Below, one piece after another: positions 34,516-42,887 of a stretch of 64,000 bases of DNA. Source of the DNA: NIOZ-UU13 sp035528395 (GTDB lineage: Bacteria; Planctomycetota; Phycisphaerae; Sedimentisphaerales; Anaerobacaceae). The stretch lies in the NCBI GenBank assembly GCA_035528395.1, contig DATKYR010000264.1, positions 1 through 64,000 of the forward strand. Reading direction: 5' to 3'. The notes beneath the pieces were generated by a model that worked only from the letters and a program-made list of their open reading frames with translations, was not told where the DNA came from and ran no database searches. The first letter of the stretch is position 1. Each line of letters starts with the position of its first letter. The position numbers and the translations under genes are program-made.

Positions 34516-35586
34516 GTGCGATTGAATACTCGAACCAATTTGTATCTTGCAGGGGGGATACTTGTTTTTGCAGCTTTTGCATGTGTGTTCACCGTTTGTT
34601 TCGCAGAAGAATCCCAGGCCGGAAAATTGGATGGAAACAATAAGTGTTACGTCTGTCATCCCGATTTGAAGACCGAGGAGCTTACAACGAGCCACCTGGA
34701 TATGGATGTTACCTGTGATGAATGTCACGGCCTGTCGACCGAGCACATGCACGATGAGATGTTGATGACCCAGCCTGACCTTTTATTCGGCCGGTCGGAG
34801 GTAAATAAGATGTGCTCTAATCCTTCGTGCCACAAGCCGGGCGGAGAACGCAGTGTTTATGGTCGTCAGGACCACACGAATCCTGAGGCGGTGGAGGCCT
34901 TTTTAGAGAAATGGCGCGGCCGGATGCGGCCGAACGGCCGGGCTGTTTCACATGATTCAGTCTGCACGGACTGCCACGGCACACATAACATCACCAAACC
35001 GATAAACACGTCCGAGGATGAGCAAGCTGTCGAATGGATTGCTGCCTTCAATGGCAGCGACCTTGCCGGCTGGCAACCTTCCGGCAGCGCTTCCTGGACC
35101 GTTAAGCGAGGCCGAATCATTGCGAAACCCGGGGCGAACGGCAAAGGCGGCGTTCTTTGGACTAAAAACGAGTATGAGGACTACCTGCTGGCGGTAACGT
35201 TCCAGGCTACGTGGCCCATCCACGCCGGAATCTGGCTGCGAGGCACAGGTGCAGAGCAAGGCTCGGAGCGAGGGGGGCGAATTGAGATATTCGACAGCAA
35301 GAAGCCTATAGCCTTTACCGGCAGCGTTTGGGTGCAGGGAAAGGGGCTGGCCCTGGTGAACCTGCGCGAAGACCTTGTTGACCGCCAGGGCTGGAATACT
35401 CTCTCGGTCAGGGTCGAGGGCGATAGAATCCAGGTCTGGCTGAACGGAGAGGAAATCGGCGTTGTCCGGGTGACTGGGCCGGTAAAAGGAAAAATCGGGC
35501 TGTATATCAAGGAGCAACCCACATCCAAATCTTCGGAATTATCTATTCGCGAAGTGCAAATCCAAAAGCTGCGTAAAGCAGAGTGA
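34516..35586 (+). CDS. Multihaem c-type cytochrome fused to a DUF1080 (3-keto-disaccharide hydrolase-like) domain
   Basis: A 356-residue exported protein. I chose the GTG at 34516 because AAGGAGA ends seven bases before it. A signal peptide or anchor (about 10-30) is followed by a cytochrome part with CYVCH (44-48), CDECH (67-71), a CX4CH motif CSNPSCH (100-106) and CTDCH (150-154), so up to four haems. Residues ~175-355 form a concanavalin-like DUF1080 domain ('WIAAFNGSDLAGWQPSGSAS', 'GGVLWTKNEYEDYLL', 'VEGDRIQVWLNGEEIG'). DUF1080 proteins include 3-keto-glycoside hydrolases. The fusion couples a redox module to a sugar module, and the Tat-exported reductase gene lies just upstream. The joint role is inferred. 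Confidence 0.85.
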   Translation: MRLNTRTNLYLAGGILVFAAFACVFTVCFAEESQAGKLDGNNKCYVCHPDLKTEELTTSHLDMDVTCDECHGLSTEHMHDEMLMTQPDLLFGRSEVNKMCSNPSCHKPGGERSVYGRQDHTNPEAVEAFLEKWRGRMRPNGRAVSHDSVCTDCHGTHNITKPINTSEDEQAVEWIAAFNGSDLAGWQPSGSASWTVKRGRIIAKPGANGKGGVLWTKNEYEDYLLAVTFQATWPIHAGIWLRGTGAEQGSERGGRIEIFDSKKPIAFTGSVWVQGKGLALVNLREDLVDRQGWNTLSVRVEGDRIQVWLNGEEIGVVRVTGPVKGKIGLYIKEQPTSKSSELSIREVQIQKLRKAE

Positions 35587-35635
35587 ATGAACACAGAAAA
35601 TTAAACCGGCGAAATACAGGATACTCGTGAGAGGG

Positions 35636-35702
35636 TAAAAGGTTATCAGGTTATCAGAAAATCAGGGTGCAGGTTATTAGGACGGCAGGGTATCAGGTAG
35701 AA
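35636..35702. repeat. GGTTATCAG simple repeats
   Basis: AGGTTATCAG, GGTTATCAG, AGGTTATTAG and GGGTATCAG recur within about 65 bases downstream of the cytochrome gene. No gene lies in 35587-35823. Confidence 0.6.
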
Positions 35703-35823
35703 GAACAACAGAAGTAAGACAGAAAGCAGCGACGAGCTACGAAAACAGGCGGGGCTTCGGATTATTCAGGGTAATCTCTGTCGAAGGATACAAAATCTCA
35801 GTAGCGGAGTTGTTACAATCTGC

Positions 35824-36237
35824 TCAACCTGGAGGATGGAAAAACGGCTCATTTCGGATGCTGGCAAATGCCTCTTCCATTGACAGATCGGCAAATACTT
35901 CGCACCACTTGCCGGTGTGTCGCATGTACGCCAGATTGAAACGCCCGTTCGCCATGTATGCAAGTCGCGTAAAGCTGTCTTCGAAAAAGGGCGATACTGC
36001 ATTGGGACCCGGACAGGCGTACTTGGCGCGGAAGAGCAGGCAGTTCTTATGCCACTTCGTATAGATATCGACGATGTAGTTAAACCTCGGCTTCTTGGGC
36101 GGCGGCTTTATATATTGCGGCTTAAACACCGTCTGGACGATTTCGTCCGCCTTGGCTGTAATTTCATTCCTTACCGAATCCGGGATGCGTGAAGCAGGTC
36201 GTGGGCTGTAAACCCATTGTCGTGGTATTTTTGCCAT
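35824..36237 (-). CDS. Conserved-looking hypothetical protein
   Basis: A 137-residue protein without a recognised domain. GGAG nine bases before the ATG at 36237 (MAKIPRQWVYSPRP) favours that start over the ATG at 36252. It has several aromatic and basic patches ('KPQYIKPPPKKPRFNYIVDI', 'TKWHKNCLLFRAKYAC', 'FFEDSFTRLAYMANGRFNLA') and ends 'ASIRNEPFFHPPG'. No signal peptide or membrane segment is evident. It is downstream of the HEPN-like gene on the same strand with about 110 bp between. No function is offered. Confidence 0.6.
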   Translation of the reverse strand: MAKIPRQWVYSPRPASRIPDSVRNEITAKADEIVQTVFKPQYIKPPPKKPRFNYIVDIYTKWHKNCLLFRAKYACPGPNAVSPFFEDSFTRLAYMANGRFNLAYMRHTGKWCEVFADLSMEEAFASIRNEPFFHPPG

Positions 36238-36344
36238 ATTCACATTCTCCATGATTGGTCATCGTTGTTAAGGACGCTCACCGTTTTCTATGTACTATCC
36301 ACAGCAATTAATAGCTGGCTGTCCTTATTATCCGAAACGAATTG

Positions 36345-36941
36345 CTATGCGTTATTCTCAATTTCAGTTAGAACATGATTGCGAAGACGATCAATGAAAT
36401 TATGAATTTGATTTATATCATTTGGTGCATAATATGCAATAAAATAAATTTGTCTATTTGAGAACATCTTCATATTAGCAAGCTTATCGTGATCTATGGG
36501 AATGGGGTATCGGGCAGCCCAGGTTGAGCTACGAGATAATCGAAAGAGAAGTTTTTCCTCTGAAACATCAAGTTTGAATTTCGATTCAGATGCTAACTTA
36601 ACAAGATCATGTTTCTTAAGATATTTTGGAAGTTCAGTAAGAAGCTTACCCTTCAAATACTTACGATCTCGATGAATTAGCAGGACCTTAAAATAATTTT
36701 CCAAAGCATATGCGATTAGTAAAGAGTATGCCCCTTGGACGTATTTACGATTAGGAGTGCTGATTATGCGGTTATTTTCGACCTGTATTTCAGACCAGTA
36801 TTTTACAACCTCTGATTCGAGAATATTAGCAGCAGCAAGCAAATCGTCGGCCATCCTAACCCACAATTTCGCGTTTGTAAGACGTTCTGAAAAATCAATT
36901 GCTTGTCTAAGTTGATCAGGTTGAAGCCGATTCTTTGTCAT
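36345..36941 (-). CDS. HEPN-like helical protein
   Basis: A 198-residue, almost wholly helical protein. 'YSLLIAYALENYFKVLLIHR' followed by 'LKKHDLVKLASES' and 'LSRSSTWAARYPIPI' resembles a HEPN subgroup in which a helix pair is followed by 'kHdL' and 'W-x-x-RYP'. HEPN proteins are often RNases in toxin-antitoxin or defence systems, but the canonical R-X4-6-H is not clear here, and no nucleotidyltransferase partner is visible. An antitoxin-like gene lies upstream on the same strand. The fold call is moderately sure; toxicity is not supported. Confidence 0.5.
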   Translation of the reverse strand: MTKNRLQPDQLRQAIDFSERLTNAKLWVRMADDLLAAANILESEVVKYWSEIQVENNRIISTPNRKYVQGAYSLLIAYALENYFKVLLIHRDRKYLKGKLLTELPKYLKKHDLVKLASESKFKLDVSEEKLLFRLSRSSTWAARYPIPIDHDKLANMKMFSNRQIYFIAYYAPNDINQIHNFIDRLRNHVLTEIENNA

Positions 36942-37010
36942 TTATATCTATTTTCAGATTATCAATACTATTATCATTAATCTCAACGGCGCTGCGCATG
37001 AGGCGTTCTT

Positions 37011-37058
37011 GTGCAGCCGTTTTATCCTGCGTAGCCTTGTGCGAAGCAATGATGGTTC
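37011..37058 (+). repeat. 48-bp direct repeat, copy 1
   Basis: Starts GTGCAGCCGTTTTATCC and ends GATGGTTC. It matches 37353-37400 at 44 of 48 positions. The pair brackets the short antitoxin-like gene. Confidence 0.85.
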
Positions 37059-37125
37059 GGGCAGTGATTTCGTATATCGTATTGCGTATATTATATGTTG
37101 AGTCTTGTTTGGATTCCGCAACCAC

Positions 37126-37263
37126 TCATTCGAGGTTCAATTCTTTTTTTACCTGGTCAAATGAAATAGTATCTGCATCAGCCTCTTTTGATTTTGCTTC
37201 ACGAAGAGCTTTTAAGGATTCATAATCATCAAGCTCTTCCTGAATTTTTATTTTATCTTCCAT
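37126..37263 (-). CDS. Short antitoxin-like protein without a visible toxin
   Basis: A 45-residue ORF from ATG at 37263 to TGA at 37126. The sequence 'DDYESLKALREAKSKEADAD' followed by 'TISFDQVKKELNL' resembles the C-terminal toxin-binding part of RelB/Phd-like antitoxins, which commonly end in such a helix. Normally a RelE/ParE toxin gene of about 90 codons overlaps its stop. Here the sequence after the stop is repeat DNA (including the 48-bp repeat at 37011-37058), with no toxin. It may be an orphan left by loss of the toxin. The ribosome site is weak. Confidence 0.45.
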   Translation of the reverse strand: MEDKIKIQEELDDYESLKALREAKSKEADADTISFDQVKKELNLE

Positions 37264-37352
37264 CGTTTCAATTGTACCATATTTTCGTACAAATTTTTAT
37301 TTATTTTCGTCTAAACGGTACAGATCACTGGTCCCGATGTATCGGGATCCAA

Positions 37353-37400
37353 GTGCAGCCGTTTTATCCTGCGTATCCTTGAGCGAAGCAAGGAGGGTTC
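37353..37400 (+). repeat. 48-bp direct repeat, copy 2
   Basis: Second copy of the 37011-37058 repeat, four differences. A short hairpin TCCCGAT-GT-ATCGGGA lies just before it (about 37332-37347). Confidence 0.85.
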
Positions 37401-37558
37401 AATTTCCGTCTCTCGCGTCTGGTAATGCGTAACGCGCGAACCCTACAATTTGTCACGATTCTAACCAAGGTTGTAAACTATGCACCACAGGAAATCTACA
37501 CTGAAGGAGTGGGATTTTCAAGGGGAAAAGGGGTGATTTGCGATTTTCAATTGGAGAA

Positions 37559-39802
37559 TTATGGCCAGAGGTGGTTTTCGAGCCAGTTGTCGGCGAGGAG
37601 GGTGAAGTCCTTGAAGTCAATCCGGTTGTCGCTGTTCAAATCGGCCGGCAAGAGAAGCGGCAGGTCGAAGATGCCGGTGCCGTTGGTAGCAGCGTAGGCA
37701 ATCTCGGCTTGTGAGAGGGCATAGTCGTAAATACGGAAGTCGTCGATTAGGCCGTCATAGCCGCCGTACCAGCCTGAGCCGATTTCGAACGAGGTGATAC
37801 CTGATATAGGTGAGTTTGCATCTGTGCGGCTGTCGTAAAGGAGGCCGTTGAGGAAAATCTGCATTTTCCCGGTTTCGGCGTCCTTAGTGAATGCCCAGTG
37901 GTTCCAGCGGCCCGACCATTCGGTTTTGTATTTGTGATTGCCGCTTAGACGGCTGTCGAAAGACCAAGGCGAGCCGCAATCCCAATTATATTTGCCGGGA
38001 GACTTCCACGTTCCGAGGTTGATGGCTATCGCAGGGTCATAAGCATTATAAACGTAGTCTGAGCAGAAAAGGGTATCGGTGTGATGGATTGAGTCTGTGC
38101 CATGTTGCCAGAACGCAATTGTAATTGCTGTTTTGATTCTTGCAAATAAGAATGGGGCGTCGGTTATCTCCACAGAATCGTTATAGCCATCGAAGCTGAT
38201 TGCCCGGCCATAGACGCCCTCGACATAAGCTGGGCTGCCGTGTATTTGGCCGTGGGCGCTGCCGGCGCTGTCGTCGGCGCTGCCGTCAAACTTGTACCAG
38301 GCGACCGGAGCATTAGGAGCTGCTGCCGGATAAATATTGTATCCTTTATCGAGCCAGCTATATGCCAAATCCTGAAGGTCCTGAAAGTCAACGGCACAGT
38401 CGCCGTCGAAATCGGCATCAGGCCTGTTCTCTTGAAGGCATCTGGATGGATAAAGCCTGATATCATCGAAGAATACGGTGCCGATACCAAGACCCGATGA
38501 TTCAGGTGGGCGGTTACGAAAACCGATAGAGATATGTTCGATGTTACTCAGGTTCACGTCGAGGTTTTTCAGGTCGATTCTCCAGGGCTGCCAGGTTTCG
38601 CTGCTGATGTCATTGGTATCGCCATCGTATGGCACGAGGGCATTGGCATTGCCGTCACTTAGAGCGATATACATCTGCGTATTGGTATCGTTATCCGCCT
38701 GACCGTGGAAGAACAGCTCCAGAGATGCGACTCCGGCTGAAGCCCAATCCTGCGGAGAACTGAATGTGTAGGCGGCCTCTGAAGAAAAAACGGGGTCGTA
38801 GTAGTAGCGAAATGCCATGGACTGCCGGCATTTGTAAACGGGCTCTGGATTTTTTGACAGATAGATGTACGCCTGGTCGATTTGTGTCCATTTATCATAT
38901 ATTGTGGAACTGTCGTAAGACTCAAAATTGTCCACTACAAGATAATCGGCTGTCGTGAATTTCCAGATATCGCCCATCCAGGGGCTGTTGACATCTGCAT
39001 CATTGAGCTCATCGAGACGCCAATAGTAAGTTTTACCTAATTCGAGGGCAGGAGGAGTGAAGCTGTTGGCATCCTGCGGCTGTAGCGGGTTATTAACGGG
39101 GGCTGCACTTTCGTCCACATCGGTAAGGGCGGTTCCGAAATAGACAATGTGTTTTTCTCCTGAACGTCCGGGTGACCATTTCAGGACGGTATCTATTGGG
39201 ACGTTTTTAGCACCATCAGGGGGGCTTGGATTACAGGCGGTATAGCCGCAATCAGCGTTAATCCGAGCACGCACGTTAGCTAAATCAAAGCCGGGCGAAC
39301 CTCCTCTAAGGTCTAATCCAACGATACGTATTGTAGATGGTACAAACGGCAGTGACATATCGGCGATATCGAAGCCGATTTCGGTTTGTTCGTAGAAGCC
39401 GATATCCGGAACCAAAGCGTAGCCAAGCAAATACTCCCGGTCGGAACCGTCCGTAATAAAAACGAAGGCTTGTTCATCAACGGCGTCCAGTTCAATGAGG
39501 AATATGTCGTCCCCCGGGCCGTCGACGAGCTGACCGCGAAACTTTAACTCGACCCAGTGGTCGGTGGGTATTGTGACGCCCGAAAGCTCCGAGGGCGGCT
39601 GGCCGATGAGCAACTCTTCCGGGAGTACCGGCACGGGCCAGATTCCATTAATATCCATACCTTTCCAACAATCCTTGCCAGGATTATACACATCGAGCAG
39701 ATAATATGGATATTCGAACGATGCCTCCTGGGGAAAAGCTACACCACCGAATGTGAGAACTAAATAGATAATTACTGAAGTTAACAAGCAGGCTTTTTTC
39801 AT
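37559..39802 (-). CDS. Exported LamG protein with two dockerin-like repeats
   Basis: A 747-residue protein with a signal peptide ('LLTSVIIYLVLTFGGVAFPQ'). Domains in order: an unclassified N-terminal beta-domain (25-190); one planctomycete 'KWSPG...YYWRLDE...W' module (195-285); a carbohydrate-binding-like sandwich (290-460, ending 'FFDDIRLYPS'); a first dockerin-like calcium repeat ('DADFDGDCAVDFQDLQDLAY', about 468-487); a LamG domain (505-715, 'WYKFDGSADDSAG', 'GLIDDFRIYDYALSQAEI'); and a C-terminal dockerin-like repeat ('ADLNSDNRIDFKDFTLLADN', about 724-743). The ATG follows GAGGGTGAAG. It probably binds polysaccharide at the cell surface. It shares its module type with the broken gene at 4.4-6.7 kb, but is intact. 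Confidence 0.87.
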   Translation of the reverse strand: MKKACLLTSVIIYLVLTFGGVAFPQEASFEYPYYLLDVYNPGKDCWKGMDINGIWPVPVLPEELLIGQPPSELSGVTIPTDHWVELKFRGQLVDGPGDDIFLIELDAVDEQAFVFITDGSDREYLLGYALVPDIGFYEQTEIGFDIADMSLPFVPSTIRIVGLDLRGGSPGFDLANVRARINADCGYTACNPSPPDGAKNVPIDTVLKWSPGRSGEKHIVYFGTALTDVDESAAPVNNPLQPQDANSFTPPALELGKTYYWRLDELNDADVNSPWMGDIWKFTTADYLVVDNFESYDSSTIYDKWTQIDQAYIYLSKNPEPVYKCRQSMAFRYYYDPVFSSEAAYTFSSPQDWASAGVASLELFFHGQADNDTNTQMYIALSDGNANALVPYDGDTNDISSETWQPWRIDLKNLDVNLSNIEHISIGFRNRPPESSGLGIGTVFFDDIRLYPSRCLQENRPDADFDGDCAVDFQDLQDLAYSWLDKGYNIYPAAAPNAPVAWYKFDGSADDSAGSAHGQIHGSPAYVEGVYGRAISFDGYNDSVEITDAPFLFARIKTAITIAFWQHGTDSIHHTDTLFCSDYVYNAYDPAIAINLGTWKSPGKYNWDCGSPWSFDSRLSGNHKYKTEWSGRWNHWAFTKDAETGKMQIFLNGLLYDSRTDANSPISGITSFEIGSGWYGGYDGLIDDFRIYDYALSQAEIAYAATNGTGIFDLPLLLPADLNSDNRIDFKDFTLLADNWLENHLWP

Positions 39803-40130
39803 TCTTCACCCTCGGAGCCCAACCGCAGAGCCGACCCAGGAAATATCGAGGTTAATAAAGCTAAGATGCCTAAAAAAATTTTATCATTTTTGTGTTCATA
39901 ATGCAAGAGGAAACCGCATTTAGATTACAGTAAGATAAAAAATGACCGGTCAGCGAGTACGGAGAAAAAACTTGATATGTGAGAAATTATTGGTAAACTT
40001 CCGGCGACAGTTCGTTGTGTGTGCCTTCGTCTCGTTCGAAGCCGAGCGTCTGTGTGCAGTATAGCGCAAATGCAGATACGCGATATAGAATATTAGATAC
40101 GAACAGTAACTATCAGAAGGGATACTTGAA
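39803..40130. other. Intergenic region between divergent genes
   Basis: About 0.33 kb between divergently transcribed LamG and dehydrogenase genes. It must hold promoters for both, but no clear boxes, RNA or repeat were seen. Confidence 0.4.
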
Positions 40131-41765
40131 ATGGCTAACTATTCAGTAAGTCCTGCAGGAGAAAGATTTGATATCCCTGGAGAGGACCAGTACGCCGCTG
40201 AATTCAAACGTATTGAATCGCTGGTAGAAACGGCACGTAACGAGGACAAAGAAATCGTTGTGGTAATGGGTGTCGGCTTTGTAGGCGCGGTTATGGCGGC
40301 CATTATTGCTGACAGCGTTGATAAGAAAAGCGGCGAACCGAGCAAGTTCGTCATCGGCTGTCAACGACCCAGCGTCCGCAGTTACTGGAAAGTTCCGCTG
40401 CTTAGTCGAGGCATATCACCTGTTAAGGCCGAGGACCCTGAGGTCGAGCCGATGATTGCCCGCTGTGTGCTTGAGAAAAAAACGCTCATCGCCACTTATA
40501 ACAGTGACTGCCTTAATTTGGCTGACTGTGTGGTTGTGGATGTCCAATGCGATTATACGAAAAACGACCTCGGCAATATGCGAACCGGCAAAGCGGAAAT
40601 GAGAGCTCTGGAAGCGACGATAAAAACCATCGGTGGGAAAGTGCAGCCGAATTGCCTGACCCTGATTGAAACGACCGTGGCGCCGGGCACAACTGAGTTC
40701 GTTGCCTGGCCGATTATGAAAAAAGCCTTTGCCGAGCGCGGTATAGAAACAGAACCGCTGCTGGCACACAGCTTCGAGCGGGTCATGCCCGGCAGGCATT
40801 ACGTTTCGTCAATACGGGATTTCTGGCGGGTCTGCTCCGGCTGTAATGACCAGGCAAGAAAACGTGTCGAGAAGTTCCTCAAAGAAGTGCTGAACACCGA
40901 AGAATTTCCGCTGACAGTTATGGACCGCCCCATTGAGTCGGAGACTACGAAAATCGTCGAGAATTCTTTTCGTGCAACCATACTGGCATTTCTTGATGAG
41001 TGGAGTTTGTTCGCAGAGCGCAACGGCGTTGACCTGATTAAGGTCGTCAAGGCGATTAAAGTACGTCCCACCCACAGCAATATGATATTTCCAGGTCCGG
41101 GCATCGGCGGATACTGCCTGCCAAAGGACGGCGGACTCGGATACTGGGCATATAAGCATATTCTCGGATTCGATGACGATATATTCAGAATAACAACAGC
41201 AGCCATCGACATCAACGACACGCGCGGCCTGCATGCAGCGACATTAACAAAAGAAGCCCTTGAAAATATGGGTCGGCAGGTAGCCGGTGCAGCTGTGCTT
41301 CTATGTGGGGCAAGTTATAGGCAGGATGTCGGTGACAGCCGATACAGCGGCTCAGAGATAGTCGTTCGAAAGCTGACCGAGATGGGGGCCGAGATGAGAG
41401 TGCACGACCCGTATCTTGAACACTGGTATGAGCTGGAACAACAGGATACTTATCCGGAACCGGGACACTCACGAGCGAGGTTTTTCCGGAACCAGGATAA
41501 CTTAGTCAATATTCGGGTTCAGCAGGACCTTGCTGCTGCGCTTAAGGGTGCCTTGGCAGTCATATTAGCGGTGCCGCATGAACCTTATCTGGAGCTTGAC
41601 CCTAAGCAAATAGTAGAGTGGGCGGGTGGGCCGTTGGCGGTGATTGATTGTTTCGGCATACTGGACGACGAGAAAATCCGTCGGTATTTGGAACTCGGCT
41701 GTGAAGTAAAAGGTCTGGGTCGGGGACATATCCAGAGAATAAAGGAAGAAGTGAGAAAAGCGTAA
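40131..41765 (+). CDS. Nucleotide-sugar dehydrogenase (UDP-glucose/GDP-mannose dehydrogenase family)
   Basis: A 544-residue protein, longer than the usual 430-450. The Rossmann loop is 'VMGVGFVGAVMAAI' (about 45-58). 'LIETTVAPGTTE' is the second NAD-domain block (about 180). The central domain has 'VENSFRATILAFLDEW', and the catalytic cysteine (about C328) is in 'GIGGYCLPKDGG'. The C-terminal UDP-binding domain follows ('LLCGASYRQDVGDSRYSGSE'). It oxidises the sugar C6 (or similar) to an acid for surface glycans. Extra length lies in the N-terminal 40 residues and in a segment near 450-480. AGAAGGGA precedes the ATG. The next gene is a GT4 glycosyltransferase 54 bp away, so polysaccharide synthesis is likely. 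Confidence 0.9.
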   Translation: MANYSVSPAGERFDIPGEDQYAAEFKRIESLVETARNEDKEIVVVMGVGFVGAVMAAIIADSVDKKSGEPSKFVIGCQRPSVRSYWKVPLLSRGISPVKAEDPEVEPMIARCVLEKKTLIATYNSDCLNLADCVVVDVQCDYTKNDLGNMRTGKAEMRALEATIKTIGGKVQPNCLTLIETTVAPGTTEFVAWPIMKKAFAERGIETEPLLAHSFERVMPGRHYVSSIRDFWRVCSGCNDQARKRVEKFLKEVLNTEEFPLTVMDRPIESETTKIVENSFRATILAFLDEWSLFAERNGVDLIKVVKAIKVRPTHSNMIFPGPGIGGYCLPKDGGLGYWAYKHILGFDDDIFRITTAAIDINDTRGLHAATLTKEALENMGRQVAGAAVLLCGASYRQDVGDSRYSGSEIVVRKLTEMGAEMRVHDPYLEHWYELEQQDTYPEPGHSRARFFRNQDNLVNIRVQQDLAAALKGALAVILAVPHEPYLELDPKQIVEWAGGPLAVIDCFGILDDEKIRRYLELGCEVKGLGRGHIQRIKEEVRKA

Positions 41766-41806
41766 ATGCGTGAATGAGTGAATGCGTAGATGAGTGAATG
41801 AGTAAT
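41763..41806 (+). repeat. GTGAATGAGTGAATGCG tandem repeat
   Basis: Units of ATGAGTGAATG / ATGCGTGAATG repeat about four times between the dehydrogenase and the glycosyltransferase genes, containing several ATG and TGA triplets. Confidence 0.7.
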
Positions 41807-41819
41807 ACATTGACGAGAT

Positions 41820-42866
41820 ATGAGTAAGATGGATATTAAAAACAAACGTATAGCTGTTTTGTCGCCGGTGGCCTGGCGGACACCTCCCAGGGCCTATGGT
41901 GCCTGGGAAACTGTTGCCAGCAATATCACTGAGGGATTAGTAGCTCGCGGGTGGAAAAACGTAACTTTGTTTGCCACGAAAGAATCTATAACAAACGCGA
42001 GACTTGAAGGCTGGGTCGAAAGAGGTTATGAAGAAGATAAAACGCAAATCCCGCTGGTCTCCACGTGTCTGCACATTTCCAAGGTGATGGAGCGGGCGGA
42101 TGAGTTTGACCTGATTCATAATAATTTCGATTATCTGCCTTTGACCTACCTTCCGTTTATAAAGACACCGATGCTGACCACCATACACGGTTTTTCCGAC
42201 CAGGATATACTGCGGGTTTATTACGAGCATAAAGACACCTACTATACTTCCATAAGTGATTCCGACAGAGACCCCGGATTGCCTTACCTGGGAACCGTTT
42301 ACAATGGGATTGACCTTTCCAATCTTACCTTTAGAGAGAAGCCGGGGGACAAGCTCGTCCATTATGGACGAATACACAACGATAAGGGGACACATCTTGC
42401 AATTGAGGTTGCAAAAAAATGCGGTATGGATTTGATAATAGCAGGCATAATTCAGGAACAGGCCTACTTCGATAATCTCATCAAGCCACACATCAATAAT
42501 TCTTCAATTCAATACATTGGCCCCGTTAATCCTGTGCAGCGGGATGCGCTTCTTAAAGAAGCGTACGCGGTTATTCATCTTAATTTGATTCCCGAGCGGT
42601 TCGGCCTTGTTATGGCAGAATCTATGGCGGCGGGCGTGCCGGTGATTGCGATGGATTTGGGTTCCTGCCGGGAGGTCATTGCGGATAAGCAGACAGGCTA
42701 TCTGGTAAATAATGTCGATGAGGCGGTGGATGCCGTCGGCAAAATCGAGCAGATAGACCGCAAAAAGTGCCGGCAGCGAGTGGAAGAGAATTTCACTATC
42801 GATAAGATGGTGGAGGGCTACGAAAAAGTCTACGAGGAAATATTCCGCAGAGAAGGAAAAAATTGA
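41820..42866 (+). CDS. GT4 family glycosyltransferase
   Basis: A 348-residue GT-B enzyme. N-terminal blocks are 'AVLSPVAWRTPPRAYGAWE', typical for a subgroup with the Gly-rich acceptor loop, and 'FDLIHNNFDYLPL'. The C-terminal donor domain has 'KLVHYGRIHNDKGTHLAIEV' and 'ERFGLVMAESMAAGVPVIAM' with the E-X7-E motif. It uses a nucleotide sugar to extend a glycan. It follows the nucleotide-sugar dehydrogenase and is followed after 21 bp by the beta-propeller/haem gene, so the three may be one transcript. Start at the ATG 41820; the ATG at 41829 is an alternative. Confidence 0.88.
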   Translation: MSKMDIKNKRIAVLSPVAWRTPPRAYGAWETVASNITEGLVARGWKNVTLFATKESITNARLEGWVERGYEEDKTQIPLVSTCLHISKVMERADEFDLIHNNFDYLPLTYLPFIKTPMLTTIHGFSDQDILRVYYEHKDTYYTSISDSDRDPGLPYLGTVYNGIDLSNLTFREKPGDKLVHYGRIHNDKGTHLAIEVAKKCGMDLIIAGIIQEQAYFDNLIKPHINNSSIQYIGPVNPVQRDALLKEAYAVIHLNLIPERFGLVMAESMAAGVPVIAMDLGSCREVIADKQTGYLVNNVDEAVDAVGKIEQIDRKKCRQRVEENFTIDKMVEGYEKVYEEIFRREGKN

Positions 42867-42887
42867 AACAATTCTCTATGCGATATA

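Noticed and set aside
36916..37125. Possible 69-residue protein on the minus strand in the toxin position after the antitoxin-like gene
   Set aside because: It is largely read from repeat DNA (including the 48-bp repeat), has no RelE/ParE pattern, and overlaps the HEPN-like gene.
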